64,000 nt of DNA from an uncultured Desulfatiglans sp. (lineage in GTDB: Bacteria; Desulfobacterota; DSM-4660; Desulfatiglandales; Desulfatiglandaceae): the NCBI GenBank assembly GCA_900498135.1, contig LR026961.1, forward strand, positions 520,874 to 584,873, written 5' to 3'. Under the pieces are notes generated by a model. That model saw only the letters and a program-made list of their open reading frames with translations, made no database searches and was not told the DNA's origin. Within the stretch, counting starts at the first letter, position 1. Each line of letters begins with the position of its first letter. Of the stretch, positions 29,473-39,048 are shown piece after piece. A program made the position numbers and the translations under genes.

Positions 29473-30771
29473 TCAGCGAATTTTGACCCAAAGCAGGCGG
29501 GCCGGCTCGGGACCGGGGTTCTTCCACTGGCTCGGCATCCCGCTCCTCAAATAAATCACATCCCCCTCCTCCGCCGTGTGGACACTTTTCCCCAGGACGA
29601 ATTCGAGCCTCCCCGAGAGGAGATAGCCCATTTCTTCGCCCTTGTGGATCATGAAATGGTTATGGATGCTCCCCCTGGGCTGGATCTCCAGCAGATAGGG
29701 CTCGGCCTTCGGCTCCAGGTCGAGCGGGGTGAGGAGCTTCGCCGTCACTTGCCCCTCCGGCAGGTCGGCGAGCCGCACATCCAGGCCCTCCGCCCCTCGG
29801 AAGACCACCGGGTGATCCTCCTCGCCTTCGCCGCGAAAGAAGGCGGCCATCTCGACGGACAGGACTTCGGCCATCTTCAACAACGCCGGAAGAGAGGGGT
29901 AGATCAGGTTGCCTTCCACCTGCGAGATGGTGCTCGGGGTCACGCCCACCATCTTGGCGAGTTCGGTCTGCGAGAAACCGCGCCGCGTTCGGAGCTCTTT
30001 CAACCGTGGGCCGATATCCAGGCCCCCGGTGGACCGCCGCTCCGACTCGAAGGTGACGGTCAGGTCCCGGGACCAATAGGAAAAGGGTTTGTCGAGGGTG
30101 TCCAGGTTGCGCTTTTCCGCCTTGAGGACCGTCAGCGAGGTCCTTCCCCGCTTGACCGAGAGCTCGATCGCGACCTGGGCGATCTGGTTGATCTGGGCCT
30201 TGAGGCGCGCGGAGTGCGCACGCTTTTCGAGGATCCAGTAGGCGATCGTGTTCAATTCATACAGGCGCGGGCAGGAATGGCTGTAGAACTCGCGGATGTG
30301 CTCCTCGCCGCCCCACAACTCCTGCATCCCGGTCAGGCTTTCGAAGACGAACCGGACGTCGCCCTCCATCGGGGCATGCACCCCGTAGAAGGCATCCTTC
30401 ACCCGTTCGACCTCCCGGGGCTCTCTGACGCAGAGGATGCGGCAGGGCCCCTCCGCCTCCGGCCGGTCGTAGAAGCGGAGGAAGACGTCGGAGCCATCGC
30501 CTTTTCCATAGGTGAAGCAGTCGAGGATCGTCAAGTACGGGCTTTCCGCCAAAGGACCCAGCTTGTCGAGGAGGTTTCTCGGCGACCGGTCGAAGCTGAC
30601 GTAGATGATCGGACGGCCCTGGGCCTGGGACGCCTGGATGAAATTGAGGCAGAAGACGGAGGCCAGGCTTCCGGCATCGTCATGCCAGACGACATTGTCG
30701 CCGATGAACAGCCCGCCGAGCAACCGGTCGAGATCCTCGACCCCCGATGCCACTCGTATCCTTTTGGTCAT
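29473..30771 (-). CDS. KaiC-like/XRE/cupin fusion regulator
   Basis: The 432-residue protein joins three modules. Residues 1-240 resemble a RecA/KaiC-type ATPase, but the Walker A position reads WHDDAGSLASVF and lacks the GKT. Residues 254-305 are an XRE helix-turn-helix (LRTRRGFSQTELAKMVGV, followed by STISQVEG). Residues 360-432 are a cupin (IHNHFMIHKGEEMGYLLSG) for a small ligand. XRE-cupin proteins usually repress or activate catabolic and transport genes; the added KaiC-like domain is unusual. It lies 20 bases after the acyl-CoA ligase gene and is the last gene of the liv operon, so it probably regulates that operon in response to the imported acid or its CoA ester. Confidence 0.85.
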   Translation of the reverse strand: MTKRIRVASGVEDLDRLLGGLFIGDNVVWHDDAGSLASVFCLNFIQASQAQGRPIIYVSFDRSPRNLLDKLGPLAESPYLTILDCFTYGKGDGSDVFLRFYDRPEAEGPCRILCVREPREVERVKDAFYGVHAPMEGDVRFVFESLTGMQELWGGEEHIREFYSHSCPRLYELNTIAYWILEKRAHSARLKAQINQIAQVAIELSVKRGRTSLTVLKAEKRNLDTLDKPFSYWSRDLTVTFESERRSTGGLDIGPRLKELRTRRGFSQTELAKMVGVTPSTISQVEGNLIYPSLPALLKMAEVLSVEMAAFFRGEGEEDHPVVFRGAEGLDVRLADLPEGQVTAKLLTPLDLEPKAEPYLLEIQPRGSIHNHFMIHKGEEMGYLLSGRLEFVLGKSVHTAEEGDVIYLRSGMPSQWKNPGPEPARLLWVKIR

Positions 30772-30791
30772 GGCGCGGCTCCGGCGCGGCC

Positions 30792-32600
30792 TCAGCCGCT
30801 CTTGCGATACATGGCCTCGATCAGGTCCTTGAAGGCCTCGTTGACATATTTGCGCTTGACCTTCATGGTCGGCGTAACCTCGCCGTCCTCCTCGTAGAGC
30901 TTCTTCGGCAGGATGGTGAACTTCTTCACCTGCTCCACGCGGGCCAGGGTCTCGTTGACGGCGTCCACCTCCCCCTGGATGAGCTTGATGATCTGGGGAT
31001 CCTTCGTGAGGTCGCCATAGGTGGAAAACTGGACCTTGTGGTCCTGGGCGTATTTGACCACGTTGTCCTCGTCGATCATGACGAGTGCGCTGATGAACTT
31101 CCGCTTGTCGCCGATCACCACCGCGTCGTTGATGTAAGGACTGAACTTGAGCTTGTTTTCGATGTACTGCGGCGTGATGTTCTTTCCCCCGGCCGTGACG
31201 ATGATGTCCTTCTTGCGGTCCGTGATCTTGAGATAGCCGTCCTCGTCGAGTTCGCCCACGTCCCCGGAGTAGAGCCAGCCGTCTTTGAGGGTGGAGGCCG
31301 TCGCCTCTGGATCACGGTAATACCCCTTAAAGACACCCGGCGAGCGGACAAGGATCTCGCCGTCATCGGCGATGCGCACGTCCGTTCCCGTCAGCGGCGG
31401 GCCGACGGTGCCGAACTTGACCCGGCCCACCCTGGAGACGCAGGTAACCCCCGTTCCTTCCGTCTGCCCGTACCCCTCGATCAGGTTCACGCCGATCGAC
31501 TGGAAGAACTTGAGGACATCCGGCGAAATGGGCGCCGCCCCGGAATAGGCCACGCGCAGCCGATCGAAGCCGAGGCGCTCCTTGAGCTTCCTGAAAACAG
31601 CCAGATAGGCCAGGCGATAGAGCAGCTCCAGGTAACCCGGCACCTTCTGGAAGTCCATGCGCAGATCGGCCCGCTTCTTGCCGATCTTGAGGGCCAGTCC
31701 GAAGACGATGCGCTTGAACCAGGTGGCATCCGACATCCGGATATAGATCGCCGAATAGTATTTTTCCCAGATGCGGGGAACGGCGTACCCCACCGTGGGC
31801 GAGATCTCCATCATGTTGTCGGTGACGGTGTCCAGGTTCTCGATGAAGTTGACGGTGTACCCGTAGGTGATATGGGCGAAGACCGAAAAGATCCGCTCGA
31901 AGATGTGGCAGAGCGGCAGGAAGGACATGACCTCGTCCGTGTCGAACATCGGGTTGTCGGTGGTGATCGTCCTCCCCATCCACATGACGTTCCGGTGGGT
32001 CAGCATCGCCCCCTTCGGCGGCCCGGTGGTCCCGGAGGTGTAGATGAGCACCGAAAGGTCTTCGGGGGTCACTTCGCGCATCCGGCGCTCCACCATCTGC
32101 GGGTCCTTGGCGAGCGCCGCTTCCCCTTGTTCGAGCCACTCTTCGAAGGTCATCACCATCGGGTCCTCGAAGTGCCGGAGACCCTCCAGATCCCACACCA
32201 CAACCTTTTCGAGGTGCGTTGTCTTATCACGGAAATTCAGCCACTTGTCCAGCTGCTCCTCGTTTTCGACAAAGAAGCAGCGCGACTGGGAGTGTTCGAT
32301 CACGTATTCCACCTGCGGCCAGGCATTGGTCGAATAGACCCCCACGGCGACCCCGCCCGCGCACTGGACCCCCAGATCGATGATCACCCATTCGGGGCAG
32401 TTGTCGCCGATGATGGAGACGCACTCCCCCTTCTGAAGCCCCATCGCGATGAGGGCGGCCGCCACCCGGCAGGCCCTCCGATAGTACTCGTCCCAGGAGA
32501 TGTCGTGCCAGATGCCGTACTCCTTCTGCCTGAGGGCTGCTCGAGGGCCGTAGCGTTCGACCGTCGCCTCGAACACGGCCGGGACTGTCTGCTCGGTCAA
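30792..32600 (-). CDS. AMP-forming acyl-CoA synthetase (long-chain/aryl type)
   Basis: The 602-residue protein is an ANL-superfamily ligase with the P-loop YTSGTTGPPKGAMLTHRN near residue 180. YGQTEGTG, GDVGELDEDGYLKITDRKKD and a C-terminal VTPTMKVKRK (catalytic lysine) are also present. It adenylates a carboxylic acid and forms the CoA thioester in the cytoplasm. By overall pattern it belongs to the FadD/long-chain group, but aromatic and branched acids cannot be excluded. Its place four bases after livF suggests it activates what the ABC importer brings in. Confidence 0.9.
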   Translation of the reverse strand: MTEQTVPAVFEATVERYGPRAALRQKEYGIWHDISWDEYYRRACRVAAALIAMGLQKGECVSIIGDNCPEWVIIDLGVQCAGGVAVGVYSTNAWPQVEYVIEHSQSRCFFVENEEQLDKWLNFRDKTTHLEKVVVWDLEGLRHFEDPMVMTFEEWLEQGEAALAKDPQMVERRMREVTPEDLSVLIYTSGTTGPPKGAMLTHRNVMWMGRTITTDNPMFDTDEVMSFLPLCHIFERIFSVFAHITYGYTVNFIENLDTVTDNMMEISPTVGYAVPRIWEKYYSAIYIRMSDATWFKRIVFGLALKIGKKRADLRMDFQKVPGYLELLYRLAYLAVFRKLKERLGFDRLRVAYSGAAPISPDVLKFFQSIGVNLIEGYGQTEGTGVTCVSRVGRVKFGTVGPPLTGTDVRIADDGEILVRSPGVFKGYYRDPEATASTLKDGWLYSGDVGELDEDGYLKITDRKKDIIVTAGGKNITPQYIENKLKFSPYINDAVVIGDKRKFISALVMIDEDNVVKYAQDHKVQFSTYGDLTKDPQIIKLIQGEVDAVNETLARVEQVKKFTILPKKLYEEDGEVTPTMKVKRKYVNEAFKDLIEAMYRKSG

Positions 32601-32604
32601 TGCG

Positions 32605-33372
<768 letters not shown>

Positions 33373-33410
33373 GGGACGCCTCGTATGAAACCGGTCATTG
33401 ATGACGCATT

Positions 33411-34235
33411 TCAGGAGGATGGCACGCCCGTTCCGGCACCCGCCATCCCGCCTCCGATCTCCGGCTCGCCCTCCCCGAGGTACGCCTTCAAGACCTCGGG
33501 GTGGTTGGTGACCTCATCCGGGGTGCCCTCGACGACCGGACGTCCGAAATTGATCACAAGGATGCGCTCGGAGATGTCCATCACCATCTTCATATCGTGT
33601 TCGATCAACAGGATCGTCACCCCGAGTTCGTCCTGGATATCCTTGATCCAGAAGATCATGTCCTGCTTTTCCTCGGAGTTCATCCCCGCACAGGGCTCGT
33701 CGAGCAGAAGCAGCTCGGGCTCGAGGGCGAGCGCCCGTCCAAGTTCCACCTGCTTCTGCGTCCCATAAGGGAGGGCCCCCACGAACTTGTTGCGCACGGC
33801 CTGAAGATCCAGCAGATCGATGATCTCCTCCACCGCGCGGCGGTGCCGGACCTCCTCGCGGCCTGCGAACGACCGGCGCCCCCACATCCAGGCCCCCCTG
33901 AACAGGCCGGTTTTCATGAAGATGTGCCGGCCCAGCATGAGGTTTTCCATCGTGGTCATGCGCGAGAAAAGCTCGATGTTCTGAAAGGTCCTGGCGATGC
34001 CGAGCCGCGCGATGCGATCCGGCTTCCTGCCCTGTATCTCGGTGTCCTTGAAGCGGATCCGTCCCGCATCGGGGCGGTAAATGCCGTTGATGCAGTTGAA
34101 AAGGGTCGTTTTCCCCGCGCCGTTCGGGCCGATGACGGCGAAAATGGACCCCTTCGGGATCTCGAAGCCCACCTCCTCCAGGGCCTGCAGACCCCCGAAG
34201 GCAATGGAGAGGTGTTCTACGCAGAAAAAGGGCAT
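33411..34235 (-). CDS. livG: Liv-type ABC transporter ATPase (LivG)
   Basis: From the ATG at 34235 the protein has about 274 residues. It has Walker A GPNGAGKTTLF, a signature that reads LPYGTQKQVELGRAL (Y-G-T-Q in place of the classic S-G-G-Q, as commonly seen in LivG) and LLLLDEPCAGM. The upstream open frame to 34352 has no coding character. It lies 38 bases before livF. Confidence 0.93.
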   Translation of the reverse strand: MPFFCVEHLSIAFGGLQALEEVGFEIPKGSIFAVIGPNGAGKTTLFNCINGIYRPDAGRIRFKDTEIQGRKPDRIARLGIARTFQNIELFSRMTTMENLMLGRHIFMKTGLFRGAWMWGRRSFAGREEVRHRRAVEEIIDLLDLQAVRNKFVGALPYGTQKQVELGRALALEPELLLLDEPCAGMNSEEKQDMIFWIKDIQDELGVTILLIEHDMKMVMDISERILVINFGRPVVEGTPDEVTNHPEVLKAYLGEGEPEIGGGMAGAGTGVPSS

Positions 34236-34332
34236 GTACGCTCCGTCGCTTGGTTGAATCAGTCCCGCCGCCGCAGGGACATGCCGCACCCGGGCGGCAT
34301 GGGGCGGCGGGACGGCCGTTTCAGCCCGAATG

Positions 34333-35529
34333 CTAATCCATCGAAGGCGCAAACCAGTTGGTCAACTGCTTCGATTCAGCATTTTCGAGGCACTGGCTCA
34401 GGAACACTTCCTTCTGCCCCTGGCGGCTCATCGGATCGTTGCGGTCATAGGGCTTGTAGCTGATCTGACCGAAAATCCCCTTGAAGTTCTGAATCCCCTC
34501 CATCTCTTTCACGAACCGCTCCCGGGTCAGATCACGGCCGCAGCGTTTGATCCCCTCGACCATCGGTTCGACAAAACCGATCCCGGCATAGAAAAACACC
34601 CCCCAGCGCTCGTCCTTGGCGGCGAACTTGGAGAAGGCCTCGCGGTACTTGAGCATCAAAGGATCGCCAGACCCCGGCAGCTCCGCGAAGTTCGCAACGA
34701 TCACGTCCTTCCAGAGCCCCTTGCTGATGGTGTACATGAGCGGAAAGTCGGAACAGGTGCTCGTGCTCATCCACTGCGGCTTGAACTGCATGGCCGTCCC
34801 CGTGCCGAGGATCTTCACCGCGTGGACGGGCGTCACCCACAGGAGCACCGTGTCGGCCTCGGCCTTCCTGAGCGCCATGACATGGGGCTTCATGTCCGTA
34901 TCGCCCTTTTCGACCGGCACGGCCGCGACCAGATCCAGACCGAACTTGGCCAGTTCCTTCTTGGCGCCCTCGAGCCCGTTCTTGCCGTAATCGTCATTCT
35001 GATAGGCGATGGCAACGCGCTTCTTGCCAAGGATGTCGACCGCGTAGTTGCACAGGGCCTTGGCCTCGATGTAATAGAGCGGATAGACGGCGAAGAGCTC
35101 CCTTTCGGGCGGGCTGATCCAGTGGAGCGAACCGGCCGCCGGGCCCACCCAGGGGATCTTCCTCTCCATCAGGTAGTCCTTGACCGAAAGCCCGCAGGCC
35201 GTCCCCACACCGCAGGCCCAGGCGAAGATCCCGACGCTTTCCTGCAGTTCCTTCACGCCCGCCTTGGTCTTGGCCGGATTGTAGCCGTCATCGAACATGT
35301 GATAGACGATCTTCCGGCCGTGGATGCCCCCTTCGGCATTGATCATGTCGAACAGGACACCCGTCCCCCGGGCCACCGCGCCCCAGGGCGCAGCCGGTCC
35401 GGTCTGAGGGCCCCATTGCCCGATGTGGATCTCCGTATCCGTGACGCCCTCTTCGGCAGCGGCCGAAAAACCCAGTAGCAGGACCAGACACGCCGTCAGA
35501 CACCCCATCCCCAAGACTTTCTTCAGCAT
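34333..35529 (-). CDS. ABC transporter periplasmic substrate-binding protein (Leu/Ile/Val-binding type)
   Basis: The 398-residue protein starts with a Sec signal peptide (MLKKVLGMGCLTACLVLLLG, cleavage near AAAEEG). It continues as a Peripla_BP_6/LivK-type receptor with the usual opening IHIGQWGPQTGPAAPWG and an IAYQNDDYGKNG segment. Family members bind branched-chain amino acids, amides, urea or aromatic acids. Given the ligase and regulator in the operon, a carboxylic acid ligand is at least as likely as an amino acid. The start at 35529 has GGAGGGAACC upstream. Confidence 0.9.
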   Translation of the reverse strand: MLKKVLGMGCLTACLVLLLGFSAAAEEGVTDTEIHIGQWGPQTGPAAPWGAVARGTGVLFDMINAEGGIHGRKIVYHMFDDGYNPAKTKAGVKELQESVGIFAWACGVGTACGLSVKDYLMERKIPWVGPAAGSLHWISPPERELFAVYPLYYIEAKALCNYAVDILGKKRVAIAYQNDDYGKNGLEGAKKELAKFGLDLVAAVPVEKGDTDMKPHVMALRKAEADTVLLWVTPVHAVKILGTGTAMQFKPQWMSTSTCSDFPLMYTISKGLWKDVIVANFAELPGSGDPLMLKYREAFSKFAAKDERWGVFFYAGIGFVEPMVEGIKRCGRDLTRERFVKEMEGIQNFKGIFGQISYKPYDRNDPMSRQGQKEVFLSQCLENAESKQLTNWFAPSMD

Positions 35530-35575
35530 GGTTCCCTCCTTTTTCGTGTTTCGTCTATCCCAATGAAGCCTCACA

Positions 35576-36451
35576 TCACACCTTCTTCACATAATGCCGG
35601 GCGAACAGACCGCTCGGTTTGAAACAGAGGACCAGGACGATGATGAAAAAAGCGACCGAGGACTTGAACTCGATCGAGACGTATCCGCCGAAGAGGTTCT
35701 CGATGACACCGATCAGGTAAGCGCCGAACACGGCCCCCGGCAGCGAGGTCATTCCGCCGAGGACGGCCGCGGCGAAGCCCTTGAGCATGGGGTCCCACAT
35801 CATGTAGGGCTGCATGGTGGTCGGCGCGATCAGAATCCCTGCGAGACCGCCCACCACCGACGAGATCCCCCAGGTGATCATGAGGATCCGGTTGGTGCGG
35901 ATGCCCATCAGGCGCGCGGCGACGGGGTTCTGCTGGGTGGCCTTCATGGCCACGCCCAGCCTGGAATATCTCAGAAAAAGAAAGAGCACCACCATGACCG
36001 TCAGGGCCACTACGAACGTCAACCCTTCGAGCGCACTGATGAAGACATCGCCGATCATCAGGCTCTCGTAAGGCGAGATCGGAAAGGGCATGGTCTTCGG
36101 GTCCGCCCCGAACTTCCAGGAAACCAGCCCCATGAGGATCATCTCGAGGCCGATGGTGATGATGATCATCCCGAGGGTGTTCGGCTCCTTGGCGCGGCGC
36201 AGAACCGCGAATTCGAGAAAGAACCCGAGGAAAAGGGCGAAGAGGAGCGCTGCAGGAAAAGCCGCGTAGAACGGGACGCCGTAAAATTCGAGCCCCATGT
36301 AGGTCATGAAGACGGAGAGGAGGGCCATCTCCCCCTGGGCGAAATTGACCACCTCGCTCGTCTTGTAGATGATGACCATGGCGAGACCCATCAGGGCGTA
36401 GGAACTCCCCACGGCCACACCGCTCGCGAGCATCTGCAGAAAGTCGAGCAT
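35576..36451 (-). CDS. livH: Liv-type ABC transporter permease (LivH)
   Basis: The 291-residue membrane protein has eight or so hydrophobic helices and the LivH hallmarks SSYALMGLAMVIIYKTSE, VVNFAQGEMALL and VLGGMTSLPGAVFGA. It forms the inner-membrane channel with LivM. It is now separated from livM by an insertion sequence and a repeat, so it may rely on a new or read-through promoter. Confidence 0.93.
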   Translation of the reverse strand: MLDFLQMLASGVAVGSSYALMGLAMVIIYKTSEVVNFAQGEMALLSVFMTYMGLEFYGVPFYAAFPAALLFALFLGFFLEFAVLRRAKEPNTLGMIIITIGLEMILMGLVSWKFGADPKTMPFPISPYESLMIGDVFISALEGLTFVVALTVMVVLFLFLRYSRLGVAMKATQQNPVAARLMGIRTNRILMITWGISSVVGGLAGILIAPTTMQPYMMWDPMLKGFAAAVLGGMTSLPGAVFGAYLIGVIENLFGGYVSIEFKSSVAFFIIVLVLCFKPSGLFARHYVKKV

Positions 36452-36498
36452 ATCCTTCTCCTGTTTCCCGAAGGAAATGAACTAGTACCATGTAACGC

Positions 36499-37119
36499 TT
36501 AGAATTGCGGATATAAGCGTTTCAACTTGATCCTGGCATCGGATGTTTTGAAGTGCCAGGCAATCTTTTTTGCGCTGTTGTTTCGGTCTGTTTCCCATGT
36601 GGCCACTTCAGCCCGCATGGTAGCAATATCGGCGATCCTGCGGTCGAGGCACTGCCCTTTCAGGACACTGAGTTCGATCTCCGCCATGTTGAGCCAACTG
36701 CCATGTTTCGGCGTGTAATGAATCTCAAGCCTTTCGGCGAGTCGCCTGGCCTCCGGGGGCTCGAACGTCTCATAGAGTGAGGCAATATTGTGAGTGTTCA
36801 GATTGTCCATAACCAGCCGAACTTTGATCACTTCGGGATAGCGGTCATCGAGCATCTGCTTGATCTGCAATGCCCAGTCTTTTCTGGTGCGTTGTTCCGT
36901 GACAGCCACATGCCGCTTGCCGGCGAGCGGCTCCACCGCCATGAAGATCTGAGCCACCCCATTTCTAACGTATTCGTCATCCATCCGTATGGGTTGTCCT
37001 GGCTTGCATGGAATCGGGTCGCGCACTTCGCCAATCAACTGTTTGCAGGATTCATCCATGCACACCACCGGGTAATCGGGATCATACGCCAAGCGGTAAA
37101 CTTCCAGAACATCCTCCAT
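36499..37119 (-). CDS. IS630 transposase, DDE catalytic part (frame B)
   Basis: The 206-residue frame holds the IS630/DDE_3 endonuclease: VVCMDESCKQL with the first aspartate, VRLVMDNLNTHN with the second, and YTPKHGSWLNMAEIELS with the glutamate. The conserved family sequence extends upstream of this ATG in the same frame (KYWKIPPEGSAAFVAAM), so the natural product is likely made by frameshifting from the upstream frame and not from the internal ATG. Confidence 0.88.
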   Translation of the reverse strand: MEDVLEVYRLAYDPDYPVVCMDESCKQLIGEVRDPIPCKPGQPIRMDDEYVRNGVAQIFMAVEPLAGKRHVAVTEQRTRKDWALQIKQMLDDRYPEVIKVRLVMDNLNTHNIASLYETFEPPEARRLAERLEIHYTPKHGSWLNMAEIELSVLKGQCLDRRIADIATMRAEVATWETDRNNSAKKIAWHFKTSDARIKLKRLYPQF

Positions 37120-37124
37120 CGCCG

Positions 37125-37655
37125 CTACGAACGCCGCACTCCCTTCCGGCGGGATTTTCCAGTACTTGCTGAGGTGAGGTTTAAGTTCGTTTTTTTTAAT
37201 ATGCGCTGTACGGTCATGTGTGAAACAGCGCGCGCAAACTTAAGTTCAACGGCCTTGTCCGCAAGCAGTCTGACCGTCCATCGCTGGTGTCCATCCGGCG
37301 CCTCCGAACAGGCCAAAGCGATCAGGCGTGCTTCAAAAGCCCCATCAAAGATGACCTCCCGGGGTGGCTTTTCCCTGGGCTTACGCTCCAGGGCCGCCTC
37401 GAGCCCTTCTTCCACGAAGCGCTTCTTCAGGTGCTCGATCATGCGGGTACTGGCGCCCAGAGCTGTTGCCACTTCATCCGTAGCCCATGCCGGGCCATCG
37501 GGGCCAGCATCGCACAGTAACAAAGCACGTGCGTGGATGAACTTTCTTGCCTGGATTTTACCGCGCCGTGTCAATGCCTCCAGTTCTTTGCGTTCCTCTG
37601 CACTCAGCGTTACTCGGTATCTTGGCGCCATGGCGACCCTCCTTGTGGTCGCCAT
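37125..37655 (-). CDS. IS630 transposase, DNA-binding part (frame A)
   Basis: The 176-residue frame has the N-terminal helix-turn-helix pair (ATALGASTRMIEHLKKRFVE) and the winged-helix region (SHMTVQRILKK). After KK the family-typical sequence moves to the -1 frame at a run of eight A residues on the minus strand (37190-37197). There the codons TTA AAA AAA provide an A-AAA-AAA slippery heptamer. The out-of-frame tail to the stop is not family-like. This suggests programmed -1 frameshifting, common in IS630, and not simple decay. Confidence 0.87.
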   Translation of the reverse strand: MATTRRVAMAPRYRVTLSAEERKELEALTRRGKIQARKFIHARALLLCDAGPDGPAWATDEVATALGASTRMIEHLKKRFVEEGLEAALERKPREKPPREVIFDGAFEARLIALACSEAPDGHQRWTVRLLADKAVELKFARAVSHMTVQRILKKTNLNLTSASTGKSRRKGVRRS

Positions 37656-37703
37656 TATATCATATGCCGTTAAAAACGAAATATTAAATGTTACATGGTA
37701 CTA

Positions 37704-37880
37704 GTCTCCATCCGGAAATGATTTTCCGGTAGAACTCAGTTTCCAATCCGGAAATGAGGATTTTTGGCCAATATCAATGAAATCAAGCGTTTGCTTGTGC
37801 GGCGACCTGCAGGTCGCCGCACAAGCAAACGCGCAGATTGACGCCGAGATTGGCCAAAAAGACCATTTCCGGATGGAAAC
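37704..37880 (-). repeat. Dispersed palindromic repeat, copy 3 (177 bp, inverted orientation)
   Basis: Ends are GTCTCCATCCGGAAATGA (37704-37721) and CCATTTCCGGATGGAAAC (37863-37880). Compared with copies 1 and 2 it is on the opposite strand and lacks the GCACCCGAAGGGTG units. Its centre is a perfect 46-bp palindrome at 37787-37832 (arm GCGTTTGCTTGTGCGGCGAC then CTG, axis at the PstI-type CTGCAG). It abuts the IS on one side, and the livM stop codon on the other. Confidence 0.88.
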
Positions 37881-37883
37881 GAA

Positions 37884-38933
37884 CTAGAAGGGCCAGGTGC
37901 GCCAGTACAGCTTGCTTCGAATCCAGAAGCCATAGATCCCGAGCGGCTCGAAGAGCATGATCAGGACCATGATCAGTCCATAGACAATGAACTGGATATT
38001 CGACACGCCGGTGATCGAGAAATAGCTCTGCGAAAGCGCTTGAAGCCATTCCCCCAGATAGGGGATGCTCAGGATGTTGCGCAGCTCGAGGTCGAGCCAG
38101 CTGAGGAGACACGCCCCCGCGATCGACCCGAAGATGGAGCCGAGCCCTCCAACGACCACCATGGCCAGAAAGATGATGGACATGAGAAGACCGAACATCT
38201 CCGGCTCGATGAACCGGAGGACGAAGGCGTACAGCCCCCCGGCGATGCCGGTGTAAAAGGCGCTCACGGCGAAGGCGAGCGTCTTGTAGAGCGTCAGATT
38301 CACCCCCATCGTTTCGGCGGCGACATCCGCATCGCGCAGGGCGATGAAGGCGCGGCCCACTTTCGTCTTGATGATGTTGCGTGCAGCCAGCGTCAGGAGG
38401 ACGGTGATGGTCACCAGCAGATAGTAGAAATCGCGGTCGGAGTCCAGGCGCCAGGGACCGATGACGAGGTCCGGGGTGTGCAGCCCCTGCCGCCCCCCGA
38501 ACAGCTCGATCCGCCCGATCACCTGGGTGATCGTCAGGCCGAACCCGAGGGTCGCGATCGAAAGATAGGGGCCTTCCAGACGCAGGGCCGGAAGGCCGAG
38601 GAGGAAGCCGAAGAGCGCCGCACCGAGCGCCGCGGCGGGGAGCGCCAGGATGAACGGGAGATGGACCTCCGACATCAGGATGATGGTGCCGTAGGCGCCC
38701 AGGGCGAAGAACCCCGCATGCCCCAGCGAGATCTGCCCCGTGTAGCCGACCAGGAGATTCAGACCGACCGCCACGAGGATGTTGATGGCCATGTAATTGG
38801 CCATGTAGATATAGTAGTTTCTAGCGAATAACGGGAAAAAGACCAGGAAGGCGATCAGACAAAGAAACCAGAAAACGACCACGCCGGAACTGAACAGCTG
38901 TACATCCTCATAGTAATCCCTCTTCATGTCCAT
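37884..38933 (-). CDS. livM: Liv-type ABC transporter permease (LivM)
   Basis: The 349-residue membrane protein has the LivM pattern VGLNLLVGYTGQISLGHAGFFALGAYG, PALRLEGPYLSIATLGF and MVVVGGLGSIFGSIAGA. It pairs with LivH in the inner membrane. It is the first gene of the operon; GGGAG stands eight bases before the ATG. Its stop codon lies within a CTAG four bases outside the end of the repeat, so its natural 3' end may have been altered by that insertion. Confidence 0.92.
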   Translation of the reverse strand: MDMKRDYYEDVQLFSSGVVVFWFLCLIAFLVFFPLFARNYYIYMANYMAINILVAVGLNLLVGYTGQISLGHAGFFALGAYGTIILMSEVHLPFILALPAAALGAALFGFLLGLPALRLEGPYLSIATLGFGLTITQVIGRIELFGGRQGLHTPDLVIGPWRLDSDRDFYYLLVTITVLLTLAARNIIKTKVGRAFIALRDADVAAETMGVNLTLYKTLAFAVSAFYTGIAGGLYAFVLRFIEPEMFGLLMSIIFLAMVVVGGLGSIFGSIAGACLLSWLDLELRNILSIPYLGEWLQALSQSYFSITGVSNIQFIVYGLIMVLIMLFEPLGIYGFWIRSKLYWRTWPF

Positions 38934-39048
38934 ATGCGGGTACTCCCTAATGATCCAGGTCTCGGAAGTCGAATGAACGTGCAGAGCAGAACCGGTGACA
39001 AGATGCCGGGTGTACGCGCAGGGCCGGTTTCGGAAGGCCCGTGGGCGT

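Larger units (their letters stand above)
36483..37703 (-). mobile_element. IS630-family insertion sequence
   Basis: The ends are inverted: CTAGTACCATGTAAC starts at 36482 and its exact complement ends at 37704. The element proper (36485-37701) is flanked by TA, the IS630 target duplication, within a CTAG context at both ends. It carries a transposase split in two frames. It landed between livM and livH, inside what would otherwise be one operon. Confidence 0.93.

Noticed and set aside
27731-29527. A 598-codon minus-strand frame opposite the glutamate synthase-like gene
   Set aside because: It has shadow composition; the plus strand has the flavin and barrel motifs plus a promoter, leader and ribosome-binding site.
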